DNA from: Deinococcus sp.
Lineage (GTDB): Bacteria; Deinococcota; Deinococci; Deinococcales; Deinococcaceae
Length of the DNA: 14,656 nucleotides
NCBI RefSeq assembly: GCF_030523985.1
Contig: NZ_JAUNHK010000070.1
Location: 1-14,656 of the forward strand
Direction of reading: 5' to 3'
Under the pieces are notes generated by a model. It did not search any database, was not told the origin of the DNA, and was given only the letters and a program-made list of their open reading frames with translations. Below are positions 1 through 9,011 of this stretch, one piece after another. Both the position numbers and the translations under genes were made by a program. Position 1 is the stretch's first letter. Each line of letters opens with the position of its first letter.

Positions 1-5
1 TCATA

Positions 6-99
6 CGGGGCTGGGCTTTACTCCGCACATCCGAGGAAAGCGCTCGAATGTGCTCTGCTTCGCAGCTTTGCAAGTCCGCGCCGCCCAGCCCCGTTTTTT
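6..99 (+). terminator. Structured element ending in an intrinsic terminator-like U-tract
   Basis: An 11-bp perfect inverted repeat, CGGGGCTGGGC at 6-16 and GCCCAGCCCCG at 83-93, is followed directly by six T residues (94-99). This is the layout of a rho-independent terminator on the + strand. The enclosed 66 bases are themselves structured: GCACATCCGAG (25-35) pairs with CTCGAATGTGC (43-53) with one mismatch, and CTGC (55-58) pairs with GCAG (62-65). The loop is much larger than in an ordinary terminator, so this may be the 3' part of a small structured RNA, or a palindromic intergenic repeat with terminal inverted repeats. Anything upstream lies outside the window. I recognise no known RNA family here. 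Confidence 0.5.
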
Positions 100-118
100 C
101 TTCCACTCGCTCTGCTCG

Positions 119-150
119 GAAAAACAGTTTGAATACCCAAACTATTTTTC
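119..150. terminator. Bidirectional hairpin terminator
   Basis: The arms GAAAAACAGTTTG (119-131) and CAAACTATTTTTC (138-150) pair over 13 positions with one C/A mismatch and a six-base loop. The A-run on the left and T-run on the right give a U-tract on either strand. It lies 10 bases past the stop codon of the leftward molybdopterin oxidoreductase gene, so it probably terminates that transcript. It could also stop rightward transcription arriving from the left edge. Confidence 0.65.
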
Positions 151-159
151 GAAGCCGTA

Positions 160-2181
160 TCAGCCCTCTGCCCTCTGCACCCGAATGCGCGTGTTGTGAA
201 AGGTACTGCCGCCGCCCAAATCGGTCAAGGTCTGGGCGGTGAGTTCGTTGATGCTCAGGCCATCGGGGGCGGACAGTCCCCACCACGTCCCCTCGACCAC
301 CGCCACGCCGACCTGCACCGCGTCCGTCACCCTGACTCGCCGCGTCACTGCGCCCTGCTCGCTGGTCAGACGGGCGTATTCGCCGTCCTGCACACCGTAA
401 GACACAGCGTCGGCGGGGTGCAGCAAAACGTGCGGTTCGCCCCCCTCGGCACGGTTGAGGTTGTCCAAGTTGCCGTAGGTGGAATTGAGGAAATGATGCG
501 CGGGCGGGGTCAGCAGTCGCAGCGGGTACTCGGCATTTTGCGCGGCCTGCACGGGGACAAAGCGCGGCGCAGGCGCGAGTTGCACCTTGCCGCTGGGCGT
601 TTCGGCTCCTTCCGCGTAGGGCAGGAAGCCCTTGGGGATGTTCAGCGGCAGCGTGCCTTCGGCCTTCAGGCGCTCGGGGGTGATGCCCGCCAGATACGGA
701 TGGTCGGTGTCCAGCACCTCGCGCAGCAGGTCGTCTGCCGTCCAGTACACCGTTTCCTCGGTCACGCCCAGCCTGCGGGCGAGTTCGGCGAACACCCAGG
801 AATTGGGGCGGCACTCGCCAGGAGGGGACAGTTCGGCGCGATTGTAGCCCAGCCAGAAATGCCCGTAACTGGTGTAGAGGTCGGGCGATTCCATAAACGT
901 GGTCGCGGGCAGCACATAGTCCGCCAGCCGCGCCGACTCGGTCATGGCCTGTTCCAGCACCACCACCAGCAGGTCGTCCCGCGCCATGCCTGCCTTGACC
1001 CGTCCCGAATCGGGCGCGACGACGGCGGGGTTGCAGTTGTAGACGAACATGGCCCCAAAGCCGCGCTCGGGTGTCAGGGCGTCGGCCAGTTCGTTCATGT
1101 TGACGCGGGGAGCCTCGGGGCGGGTCAGGTGCGCCGCGCCCAGCCGCGTGCGGTTGAGCCTAAATGCGCCGCTGGTACTCAGCACGCAGCCGCCGCCCCT
1201 GTGCCGCCAGTCGCCCGTCAGCGCGGGCAGCAGCGTCACCGCCCGCAGCGCCGTGCCGCCGTTTTCGTGGCGGGTCATGCCGTAGCCCACGCGAATGTAG
1301 GTCGGGCGAGTGGTGCCGATGAGCCAGGCAAGTTCGCTGATTTCGGACACGCTCAGGCCCGTCACTTCGGCGGTGCGTTCCAGCGTCCAGCCCTCAGCTT
1401 CGGCCCGCAGGTCGTCCACGCCTTCGGTGGCCTGCGCGATGTATTCGGCGTCCGTCCAACCATTCACGAACAGTTCGCGCATCAGGCCCAGCGCCAGCGC
1501 CGTGTCCGTTCCTGGCCTGATTTTGTAGTGCTGGTCGGCAAAAGCGGCGGTGCGGTTGCGGTACGGGTCAACGCAGACCACCCGCGCCCCCTGTTTGCGG
1601 GCCGCCGTGATTTGGGGCGTCAGGTGCGAGTGGGTCGAAAGGCTGTTGATGCCCCACAACACAATCAGGCGGGCGTGTGGCACATCCAGCGGGTTGACCG
1701 CGAGGCGCGTGCCGTAGCCCAGGGTCCAGGCCGCCGTGCCCGCCGAAGCGCAGATGGTTTCTTCCAGTTCCGCCGCGCCCAGGGTGCGCCACAGCGCGTG
1801 GGCATGCGACCCTTCCAGCAGCCCCATCGTGCCCGCGTAGTGGTAGGGCAGGATGCTCCCCGCGCCGCGCGCGGCAATGAGGCTTTTCAGGCGGGCGGCG
1901 ATGTCGTCCAATGCCTCCTCCCACGTCACGCGCTCCCATTGTGGTTCTTCAGTTTTGGAATTGGTGCGCCGCAGCGGGTAAAGGGGCCGCTCGGGGTGGT
2001 TCTGGCGGGCGGGGTAATGCACCGTCTTGGCGCAGGCAAAGCCCCGCGTGTAGGGGTGCTCTGGGTCGCCCGTGACCTTGACGGCCCTTTCCACGCCGTC
2101 TGGCCCGCGTTCGAACGTCACTTTGAGGCGGCAGGCGTCGGGACAATCCAGCGGGCAGGTCAGCAGGGCGTGGCGGGTCAT
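160..2181 (-). CDS. Molybdopterin oxidoreductase, catalytic subunit
   Basis: A 673-residue protein of the DMSO reductase/formate dehydrogenase superfamily (Mo/W-bis-MGD enzymes). The N-terminus carries an iron-sulfur motif with cysteines at 9, 13, 17 and 50 (CPLDCPDAC, then GFACAKT), expected to bind one 4Fe-4S cluster. Central MGD-binding stretches include the LWGIN motif and the CVDPYRNRT region. The C-terminal 110 or so residues look like the molydopterin dinucleotide-binding domain. Cys144, in TICASAG, is a plausible metal ligand by position, but this is inference. There is no twin-arginine signal, so the enzyme is probably cytoplasmic. No electron-transfer subunit or cofactor gene is adjacent, so the substrate cannot be assigned. 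The ATG at 2181 is supported by a -10 element six bases upstream. Transcription probably ends at the hairpin at 119-150. Confidence 0.9.
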   Translation of the reverse strand: MTRHALLTCPLDCPDACRLKVTFERGPDGVERAVKVTGDPEHPYTRGFACAKTVHYPARQNHPERPLYPLRRTNSKTEEPQWERVTWEEALDDIAARLKSLIAARGAGSILPYHYAGTMGLLEGSHAHALWRTLGAAELEETICASAGTAAWTLGYGTRLAVNPLDVPHARLIVLWGINSLSTHSHLTPQITAARKQGARVVCVDPYRNRTAAFADQHYKIRPGTDTALALGLMRELFVNGWTDAEYIAQATEGVDDLRAEAEGWTLERTAEVTGLSVSEISELAWLIGTTRPTYIRVGYGMTRHENGGTALRAVTLLPALTGDWRHRGGGCVLSTSGAFRLNRTRLGAAHLTRPEAPRVNMNELADALTPERGFGAMFVYNCNPAVVAPDSGRVKAGMARDDLLVVVLEQAMTESARLADYVLPATTFMESPDLYTSYGHFWLGYNRAELSPPGECRPNSWVFAELARRLGVTEETVYWTADDLLREVLDTDHPYLAGITPERLKAEGTLPLNIPKGFLPYAEGAETPSGKVQLAPAPRFVPVQAAQNAEYPLRLLTPPAHHFLNSTYGNLDNLNRAEGGEPHVLLHPADAVSYGVQDGEYARLTSEQGAVTRRVRVTDAVQVGVAVVEGTWWGLSAPDGLSINELTAQTLTDLGGGSTFHNTRIRVQRAEG

Positions 2182-2187
2182 GGGGGC

Positions 2188-2193
2188 AAGATA
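2188..2193 (-). promoter_or_regulatory. -10 element of a leaderless promoter for the molybdopterin oxidoreductase
   Basis: TATCTT on the minus strand fits TANNNT and lies six bases before the ATG at 2181. Transcription would therefore start at or next to the start codon. There is no Shine-Dalgarno sequence in the gap (GCCCCC) and no clear -35 box. Confidence 0.5.
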
Positions 2194-2204
2194 GCGGTGG
2201 GGTG

Positions 2205-2251
2205 TGGGCTATGGGCCGTGAGCTTTGCGAAGCCTCATGGCCCATAGCTCA
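2205..2251. repeat. Small palindromic intergenic repeat
   Basis: GGGCTATGGGCCGTGAG (2206-2222) and CTCATGGCCCATAGCTC (2234-2250) pair over all 17 positions, two of them G-T. A T-A pair closes the outside, and an inner CTT/AAG stem caps on a TGCG loop with one bulged base. GTGGGCT (2204-2210) could alternatively pair with AGCCCAC (2253-2259). No T-run follows, so it is not a standard terminator. It resembles the small dispersed intergenic repeats known from Deinococcus genomes. Membership of a named family cannot be settled from one copy. It lies just upstream of the divergent starts at 2181 and 2312. Confidence 0.6.
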
Positions 2252-2311
2252 AAGCCCACGGCTCAATCAAAAGGCTGACGCTTTGGCCTGCCCGCGCTGG
2301 CAGACTGGGGC

Positions 2312-3000
2312 ATGTTCATTTCTATGGTGTTGGCGTCCTTGCTCGGCGGGTCGGGGCAGCCCGCGCCCGATGCCGAACTTTCGGCGCTGCGGGCCAAATA
2401 TGTGGGGAAAACGGTGTGGGTGTATGGGGGTGGCAAATTCTCCTGTTCACAGAAAAACAGCACGTCTTGGCTGACCGCTCTGCCCACCGAACCCGTGCAG
2501 GTTCTCGCGGTAGAGCGGCTCAGGGTCACTTTCCCTGTGTCGCCTGTCAAGCGCAGCGGGGTTCTGCCGCCCCAGAAGGTCGAGAATCCTTTGCGGCTGA
2601 CGCTCCGTCTCTCGCCCAATTACGCGGTGACTTCGTGGGGCTTTGGCGGCGGCGTGGACAACCACCCCAAAGCTGCCGACTGCCGCCGCGTGACCGAGAC
2701 TTATCTGGACGGGGCCGACCTGGAAAAGAATTTCAGCCTGACCCCACCTAACGCCAACATCAGACAGATTTTTGCCGAATATCTGAAAAATGGCCCCCTC
2801 TCTGCCCCCAACAGCCTCGGCCTGACGCATAGCAAGTGCTGTGGCTGCGCGGGATTCCAGAAAGCCCGGTGGGCGACCTCAAGGCCATCCTCAGCGCCCC
2901 CACCTGGCTCTGGAATGGCCCTCCTGGGCGCGGCGACAACGTCTTTTACTTCCAGAATGACCGTGTGGTGAAAGTGGACGTACCCAGCATGGGGCCGTGA
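2312..3000 (+). pseudogene. Hypothetical exported protein, interrupted by a one-base frameshift
   Basis: I do not recognise the family. The frame opens at ATG 2312 with a short hydrophobic N-terminus (MFISMVLASLLGG), possibly a signal peptide or anchor. ATG 2324 is an alternative start, and no convincing ribosome binding site distinguishes them. The opening frame stays plausible to about Ser-Lys at 2831-2836, then runs into low-quality sequence ending at 2971. The frame one base back reads VLWLRGIPESPVGDLKAIL from 2836 and continues with normal Deinococcus-like codons to a TGA at 2998-3000. Restoring one G near 2836 gives a single protein of about 229 residues. There is no slippery heptamer, so programmed shifting is unlikely. 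A mutation or sequencing error is the simplest explanation. The restored stop lies one base from the stop of the convergent MFS gene. Confidence 0.65.
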
Positions 3001-3001
3001 A

Positions 3002-4192
3002 TCAGCCGACCTGCGCTGCTTCCTGTTGCCTGAGCCGCCGCCCGACCACCGCACTCAGCCCCGCCACGCCCAGCAGGGCCAGCGCACACAGCCCCGCCAC
3101 CGCCCGCCAGCCGCCCGCGTCGTAGGCTGCGCCCGCCGCCACACTCGCTACCGCCGCGCCCGCGTAGTAGGTGGCGTTGTACAGCCCGCCCGCCAGACTG
3201 CGGCCTTCGGACACACTGAACTGGATGGCACTCTGGGCCGCCGCCTGCGCGATGAACACCCCCGATGACGCCAGCGCCAGCCCCGCGATGACGACCCACA
3301 GCGGCGTAAAGAGTGTCAGCGCCAGCCCTAGCAGGCTCAGGCCAGCAGCGGCGACCAGGGCGCGGGGCGTGCCCAGCCGCGCCACGAAGGGAGCCGACGC
3401 GGGCGTGACCACCACCCCCAGCAGGTAAACCGCAAAAATGCCGCCCAGCGCCCCGCTGCCCAGGTGGTAGGGCGGAGCCGACAGGCGAAAGGGAATGGTG
3501 TTGAACACCGCCACCAGCACGAACAGAATCAGGAAACCGACGACGCACAGGGTCAGCAGGCGCGGGTTTTTCAGGTGGCTGCGGAGGGTTCGGGCGGCGG
3601 CGTGCCTGTCCAGCGCGGGCTGAAAGTGGCGCGAGGGCGGCAGCCGCCACACCAGCGCCAGCCCCAGCGCATTCGTCACCATCAGGAACCAGAAGGCCGC
3701 GTGCCAGTTGCCCCCATGCGCCACCAGCCCGCTCACGAAGCGCCCCAGAAAACCGCCCAGCACCGTCCCGGAGATGTAGGCGCTGACATAGCGGCCCAGC
3801 GCGCCCGGCGGGGTTTCTTCAGCCAGGTAAGCGGTCAGGGCCACAGTGACAAGCGGAATCAGCAAACCCTGGGCAAAACGGGCCACGTTCAGCGCCGCAA
3901 AGTTGCCTGCAAAGGCCGCGCCCAGGCAAGGCAGCAGCAGCAGCGCAAAGGCCCACAGCATCACCCGCCTGCGCCCCAGCGCGTCCGCCAGCAAGCCCGC
4001 GACCGGCGAGGCCAGCGCGATGGCGAGCGTGGTGCTGCCAATCGCCGCGCCCACCTGGGCCGTACTCAGGTCAAATTCCCGCGCCAGCAGCGGCAACAGG
4101 GCTTGCGGCGTGTAGACGTTCATCAGCAGCAGCAGGCCAATGGCGAACCCGGTCAGCGGCCCGAAGCGAGCAGGGGCAGGCGAGAAACTCAC
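3002..4192 (-). CDS. MFS transporter (YnfM/AraJ-like efflux permease)
   Basis: A 396-residue integral membrane protein with about twelve hydrophobic segments, the normal size for the major facilitator superfamily. Motif A is clear after the second segment (GLLADALGRRR, 66-76). A glycine-rich fifth segment around YISGTVLGGFLG resembles the antiporter motif found in drug/proton exporters. A central hydrophilic loop at about residues 185-210 divides the two six-helix halves. The overall look is that of the YnfM/AraJ-like efflux group, but the substrate is unknown. The start is GTG at 4192, chosen because TAGGCT lies exactly six bases upstream; there is no Shine-Dalgarno sequence. It converges with the broken hypothetical gene on its left, with one base between the stop codons. 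Confidence 0.88.
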   Translation of the reverse strand: MSFSPAPARFGPLTGFAIGLLLLMNVYTPQALLPLLAREFDLSTAQVGAAIGSTTLAIALASPVAGLLADALGRRRVMLWAFALLLLPCLGAAFAGNFAALNVARFAQGLLIPLVTVALTAYLAEETPPGALGRYVSAYISGTVLGGFLGRFVSGLVAHGGNWHAAFWFLMVTNALGLALVWRLPPSRHFQPALDRHAAARTLRSHLKNPRLLTLCVVGFLILFVLVAVFNTIPFRLSAPPYHLGSGALGGIFAVYLLGVVVTPASAPFVARLGTPRALVAAAGLSLLGLALTLFTPLWVVIAGLALASSGVFIAQAAAQSAIQFSVSEGRSLAGGLYNATYYAGAAVASVAAGAAYDAGGWRAVAGLCALALLGVAGLSAVVGRRLRQQEAAQVG

Positions 4193-4198
4193 CGCGCC

Positions 4199-4204
4199 AG
4201 CCTA
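4199..4204 (-). promoter_or_regulatory. -10 element of a leaderless promoter for the MFS gene
   Basis: TAGGCT on the minus strand fits TANNNT and is followed by six bases and then the GTG at 4192. The same geometry is found at 2188, 9000 and 14144. No convincing -35 box is visible. Confidence 0.5.
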
Positions 4205-4235
4205 CGCCTTACGGGGAGAGGGTGAATGGAAGAGG

Positions 4236-4282
4236 GCAAACGCCGCACCCCAGCCCACGAGGAGGGGGGATACGGCGTTTGC
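4236..4282. terminator. Long hairpin between the EF-G-like and MFS genes
   Basis: GCAAACGCCG (4236-4245) and CGGCGTTTGC (4273-4282) form a perfect 10-bp stem. CCCC and GGGG runs inside the loop allow the helix to extend. It lies 12 bases past the stop of the leftward EF-G-like gene. It probably helps end that transcript before the MFS promoter, although no good T-run follows on the minus strand. Confidence 0.45.
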
Positions 4283-4294
4283 GCGAGGTTGAGG

Positions 4295-6313
<2,019 letters not shown>

Positions 6314-6436
6314 ATTCAATCACCACATCCTTTTTTGGGGGAAAACATTCAGACCAGATGGGCCGCCGCTGGGCCACATCCGAGGGAGGGGAAGCCGTGT
6401 GTTTTACGCTTCCGCAAACGCTTTTCTTATGCCCCG

Positions 6437-6464
6437 AGTCTACTCCTGTTGGGCCATTTGGCAA
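6437..6464 (-). promoter_or_regulatory. Candidate promoter for the EF-G-like gene
   Basis: On the minus strand TTGCCA (6459-6464) matches five of six bases of TTGACA. It is followed after 16 bases by TAGACT (6437-6442), a TANNNT -10. This would give a leader of roughly 115 bases before ATG 6313, consistent with this gene having a Shine-Dalgarno-like GGTGAT, unlike its leaderless neighbours. Confidence 0.35.
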
Positions 6465-6495
6465 GAGGAGACACGGGCACTTTGAGACCCGCTCT

Positions 6496-6516
6496 TTGGC
6501 CGCCGCAGTAGGCCAA
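6496..6516. promoter_or_regulatory. Inverted repeat upstream of pnp
   Basis: TTGGCC (6496-6501) and GGCCAA (6511-6516) form a perfect inverted repeat with a nine-base spacer, 25 bases upstream of the pnp -10. It could be an operator or, in a longer transcript, a leader hairpin. E. coli pnp is autoregulated through a leader hairpin, but nothing here proves the same mechanism. Confidence 0.25.
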
Positions 6517-6540
6517 GACGGGAGAAGAGTGCGAACGGGC

Positions 6541-6546
6541 TACACT
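6541..6546 (+). promoter_or_regulatory. -10 element of a leaderless promoter for pnp
   Basis: TACACT fits TANNNT and is separated from ATG 6554 by seven bases (GCCTCCT), which contain no Shine-Dalgarno sequence. Transcription would start at or one base before the ATG. The upstream -35 region is not recognisable. Confidence 0.45.
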
Positions 6547-6553
6547 GCCTCCT

Positions 6554-8887
6554 ATGATTGGAAAGACCTACTCCACCATGCTGGGTGGACGCGAACTGAC
6601 GATAGAAACGGGCAAACTCGCCAAACTGGTCTCGGGCAGCGTGACCGTGCGCTACGGCGATACGCTGCTGCTGGTCACGGCGCAGGCCAGCGACTCCCAG
6701 AGCAAACTGGACTTTTTGCCGCTGACGGTGGAATTTGAAGAGCGCCACTACGCGGTAGGGAAAATCCCCGGCTCCTTCCAGCGCCGCGAGGGTCGCCCCG
6801 GCGAGAAAGCCATTCTGAGCGCCCGCATCACGGACCGCCAGATTCGCCCGCTGTTTCCCAAGGGCTACCGCCACGAAACGCAAGTGATTATCACGGTGCT
6901 GAGCGCCGACGGACAGAACGCCCCCGACGTGCTGGGGCCAGTTGGGGCCGCCGCCGCGCTGGGCATTTCCAACATTCCCTGGGACGGCCCCACCGCCTGC
7001 GTGCGCGTGGGCCAGATTGACGGTCAGTACGTCATCAACCCCACCGCCGAAGCATTGGAACGCAGCCGCATGGATTTGGTCGTGGCCGGTACCCGCGAGG
7101 CCGTGATGATGGTGGAATGTGGCGCCCAGACTGTGTCCGAAGACGAACTGGTGGACGCCATCGAATTTGCCCACCGCGAGATGCAGCCCGTGATTGACCT
7201 GCTGGAGCAGATGCGCTCGGAAGTGGGCCAAGAGAAGTTCAACTTCCTGCTGGAGCAAGACCTCGCCAAAGACTACGTGCCCGAACTCACCGAAAAGGCG
7301 CTGGCGGGCGGCCTCAAGGACGCGCTGCTGACGCGGGGTAAGAAAGACCGCAGCGTTAAGACCAAGGCCCTGCGCGACAGCATCATCGCAGGCTATGTCC
7401 CCGACCCGGAAGCGGAAGGAGCCGCCGACCTGATGACGGCGCTGAAAAATGCCTTCGCCAAGGTGGAAAAACAGGAACTGCGCCGCCTGATTCTGGAAGA
7501 CGACCTCCGCGCCGACGGACGCAACTCGCGCACCGTGCGCCCCATCTGGATTGAGGCCCGCCCCCTGCCCACCGCGCACGGCAGCGCCATTTTTACCCGT
7601 GGCGAAACGCAGGTGCTGGGCGTGACCACCCTGGGCACCGAGCGCGACGAAATCCTTATTGACGACCTGACCGCCGAATCGGGCGACAAGTTCCTGCTGC
7701 ACTACAATTTCCCGCCTTACTCCACGGGCGAAGTCAAGCGCATGGGCGGGCAATCGCGCCGCGAAATCGGGCACGGCAACCTCGCCAAACGCGCCATTCG
7801 CGCCGTGCTGCCCTCCTTTGAGGAGTTCCCCTACGTTATCCGCGTGGTGGGCGAAGTGCTGGAATCCAACGGCTCCAGCTCCATGGCGACGGTCTGCGCC
7901 GGGACGCTGTCGCTGATGGACGCGGGCGTGCCCATCAAGGCTCCCGTGGCGGGCGTGGCGATGGGCTTGGTCATGGAAGGCGAGCAGTACCGCGTGCTGA
8001 CCGACATTCTGGGCATGGAAGACGCGCTGGGCGACATGGACTTCAAGGTCTGCGGGTCGGCGGAAGGTGTCACCGCGCTGCAAATGGACATCAAGGTGGG
8101 CGGCATCACGCCGCAGATCATGCGTGAAGCGCTGGCCCAGGCCAAGGAAGGCCGCCTGCACATCCTGGGCAAGATGGCGGAAGTCCTCGGCGCACCCCGT
8201 AGCGAACTCTCGCCCACCGCACCGCGCATCCTGTCCATGAAAATCAACCCCGAACTCATCGGCAAAGTCATCGGGCCTGGGGGCAAGCAGGTGCGCGAAC
8301 TCGAAGCGATGGGGGCGCAAGTCACCATCGAAGAAGACGGCACCATCCGCATTTTCAGCGCGTCGGGCGAGAAAGCCGAGGCTGTCAAGGCCCGTATCGA
8401 GGAAGTCACCCGCGAGGCCAAAGTGGGCGAAACCTACGACGGCACCGTGGTCAAGATTGCTCCTTTCGGCGCGTTCGTGAACATCTTCCCCGGCCAGGAC
8501 GGGATGCTGCACATCAGCCAGATCAGCGAAGACCGCATCGAGAGCGTGGAAGAAGTGCTCAAGGTCGGGGACAAGCTGAAAGTCAAGATTGTCAACATTG
8601 ACGACCGGGGCAAGCTCGACCTGATTCGCCCTGAACTCGAAGGCAAGGTGGCCCCCCGCGAACCCCGCGCCCCGCGTGGCGACCGTGGCCCGCGCCCCCC
8701 GCGTGACGGGGACCGGGGTGGGGACCGTGGCCCCCGCCGCGACTTCGGTGACCGTGGCCCGCGTCCCGAAGGCCAGCGTTCCGAAGGTCAGCAGCGCACC
8801 GATGCCCCCCGTCCCGAGCGCCCCGCCGAAGCGCCCGCATCTGCACCGGCAGCAGAGGGCAGCGTGTTTCCCAAGCGCGAGGATTGA
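6554..8887 (+). CDS. pnp: Polynucleotide phosphorylase (PNPase)
   Basis: A 777-residue 3'-5' exoribonuclease that uses phosphate to degrade RNA and can add 3' tails; it acts as a trimer in the cytoplasm. Domain order is complete: first RNase PH domain (about 1-145), helical linker, second RNase PH domain (about 305-530), KH domain with GPGGK at 574-578, and S1 domain (about 625-695). In the second core, DILGMEDALGDMDF begins at residue 484, and D484 and D490 align with the catalytic Asp pair D486/D492 of E. coli. SNGSSSMATVCAG, which lines the phosphate site, is also present. The last 80 residues form a disordered tail rich in Arg, Gly, Asp and Pro, with GDRGPR occurring three times. In Deinococcus PNPase takes part in RNA turnover and stress survival. 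The start at 6554 matches the family N-terminus and the leaderless -10. Confidence 0.97.
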   Translation: MIGKTYSTMLGGRELTIETGKLAKLVSGSVTVRYGDTLLLVTAQASDSQSKLDFLPLTVEFEERHYAVGKIPGSFQRREGRPGEKAILSARITDRQIRPLFPKGYRHETQVIITVLSADGQNAPDVLGPVGAAAALGISNIPWDGPTACVRVGQIDGQYVINPTAEALERSRMDLVVAGTREAVMMVECGAQTVSEDELVDAIEFAHREMQPVIDLLEQMRSEVGQEKFNFLLEQDLAKDYVPELTEKALAGGLKDALLTRGKKDRSVKTKALRDSIIAGYVPDPEAEGAADLMTALKNAFAKVEKQELRRLILEDDLRADGRNSRTVRPIWIEARPLPTAHGSAIFTRGETQVLGVTTLGTERDEILIDDLTAESGDKFLLHYNFPPYSTGEVKRMGGQSRREIGHGNLAKRAIRAVLPSFEEFPYVIRVVGEVLESNGSSSMATVCAGTLSLMDAGVPIKAPVAGVAMGLVMEGEQYRVLTDILGMEDALGDMDFKVCGSAEGVTALQMDIKVGGITPQIMREALAQAKEGRLHILGKMAEVLGAPRSELSPTAPRILSMKINPELIGKVIGPGGKQVRELEAMGAQVTIEEDGTIRIFSASGEKAEAVKARIEEVTREAKVGETYDGTVVKIAPFGAFVNIFPGQDGMLHISQISEDRIESVEEVLKVGDKLKVKIVNIDDRGKLDLIRPELEGKVAPREPRAPRGDRGPRPPRDGDRGGDRGPRRDFGDRGPRPEGQRSEGQQRTDAPRPERPAEAPASAPAAEGSVFPKRED
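8681..8760 (+). repeat. Short in-frame repeats in the pnp tail
   Basis: The string GACCGTGG occurs at 8681, 8723 and 8750, each inside a copy of the peptide GDRGPR. The spacing is irregular (42 and 27 bases) but always a multiple of three, so this is an expanding low-complexity coding repeat rather than a separate element. Confidence 0.6.
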
Positions 8888-8909
8888 GCGCCCAGAAATC
8901 TGAGGTTTG

Positions 8910-8941
8910 AGAGGCCGCTTCCTGCTGGGGGCGGCTCTTTT
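8910..8941 (+). terminator. Intrinsic terminator of pnp
   Basis: AGAGGCCGC (8910-8918) pairs with GCGGCTCT (8931-8938), with one bulged G. TTTT follows at 8938-8941. It begins 22 bases after the pnp stop codon and separates pnp from the prepilin peptidase gene, which has its own promoter. Confidence 0.7.
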
Positions 8942-8999
8942 CCGTCCTCTATGTCTATGCCCCGCGTGCGCTGACAGTTCCCTGTGACGCCCCGGCTTT

Positions 9000-9005
9000 T
9001 AGACT
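9000..9005 (+). promoter_or_regulatory. -10 element of a leaderless promoter for the prepilin peptidase
   Basis: TAGACT is followed by six bases (TCGGGG) and then GTG at 9012. A CTGACA at 8971-8976 resembles a -35 box, but its 23-base spacing is too long for a standard promoter. Confidence 0.5.
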
Positions 9006-9011
9006 TCGGGG

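Noticed and set aside
196..2247. A 683-codon open frame on the + strand opposite the molybdopterin oxidoreductase.
   Set aside because: Low-complexity Arg/Gly/His/Gln-rich product with no recognisable domain. It mirrors a well-supported gene and results from high third-position GC.
2825..2860. Programmed -1 frameshifting in the hypothetical gene.
   Set aside because: No slippery heptamer or downstream pseudoknot is visible; a simple one-base deletion explains the data.
6440..8512. A 690-codon open frame on the - strand opposite pnp.
   Set aside because: His/Gly/Ala-rich product without domains, antisense to the complete PNPase gene.
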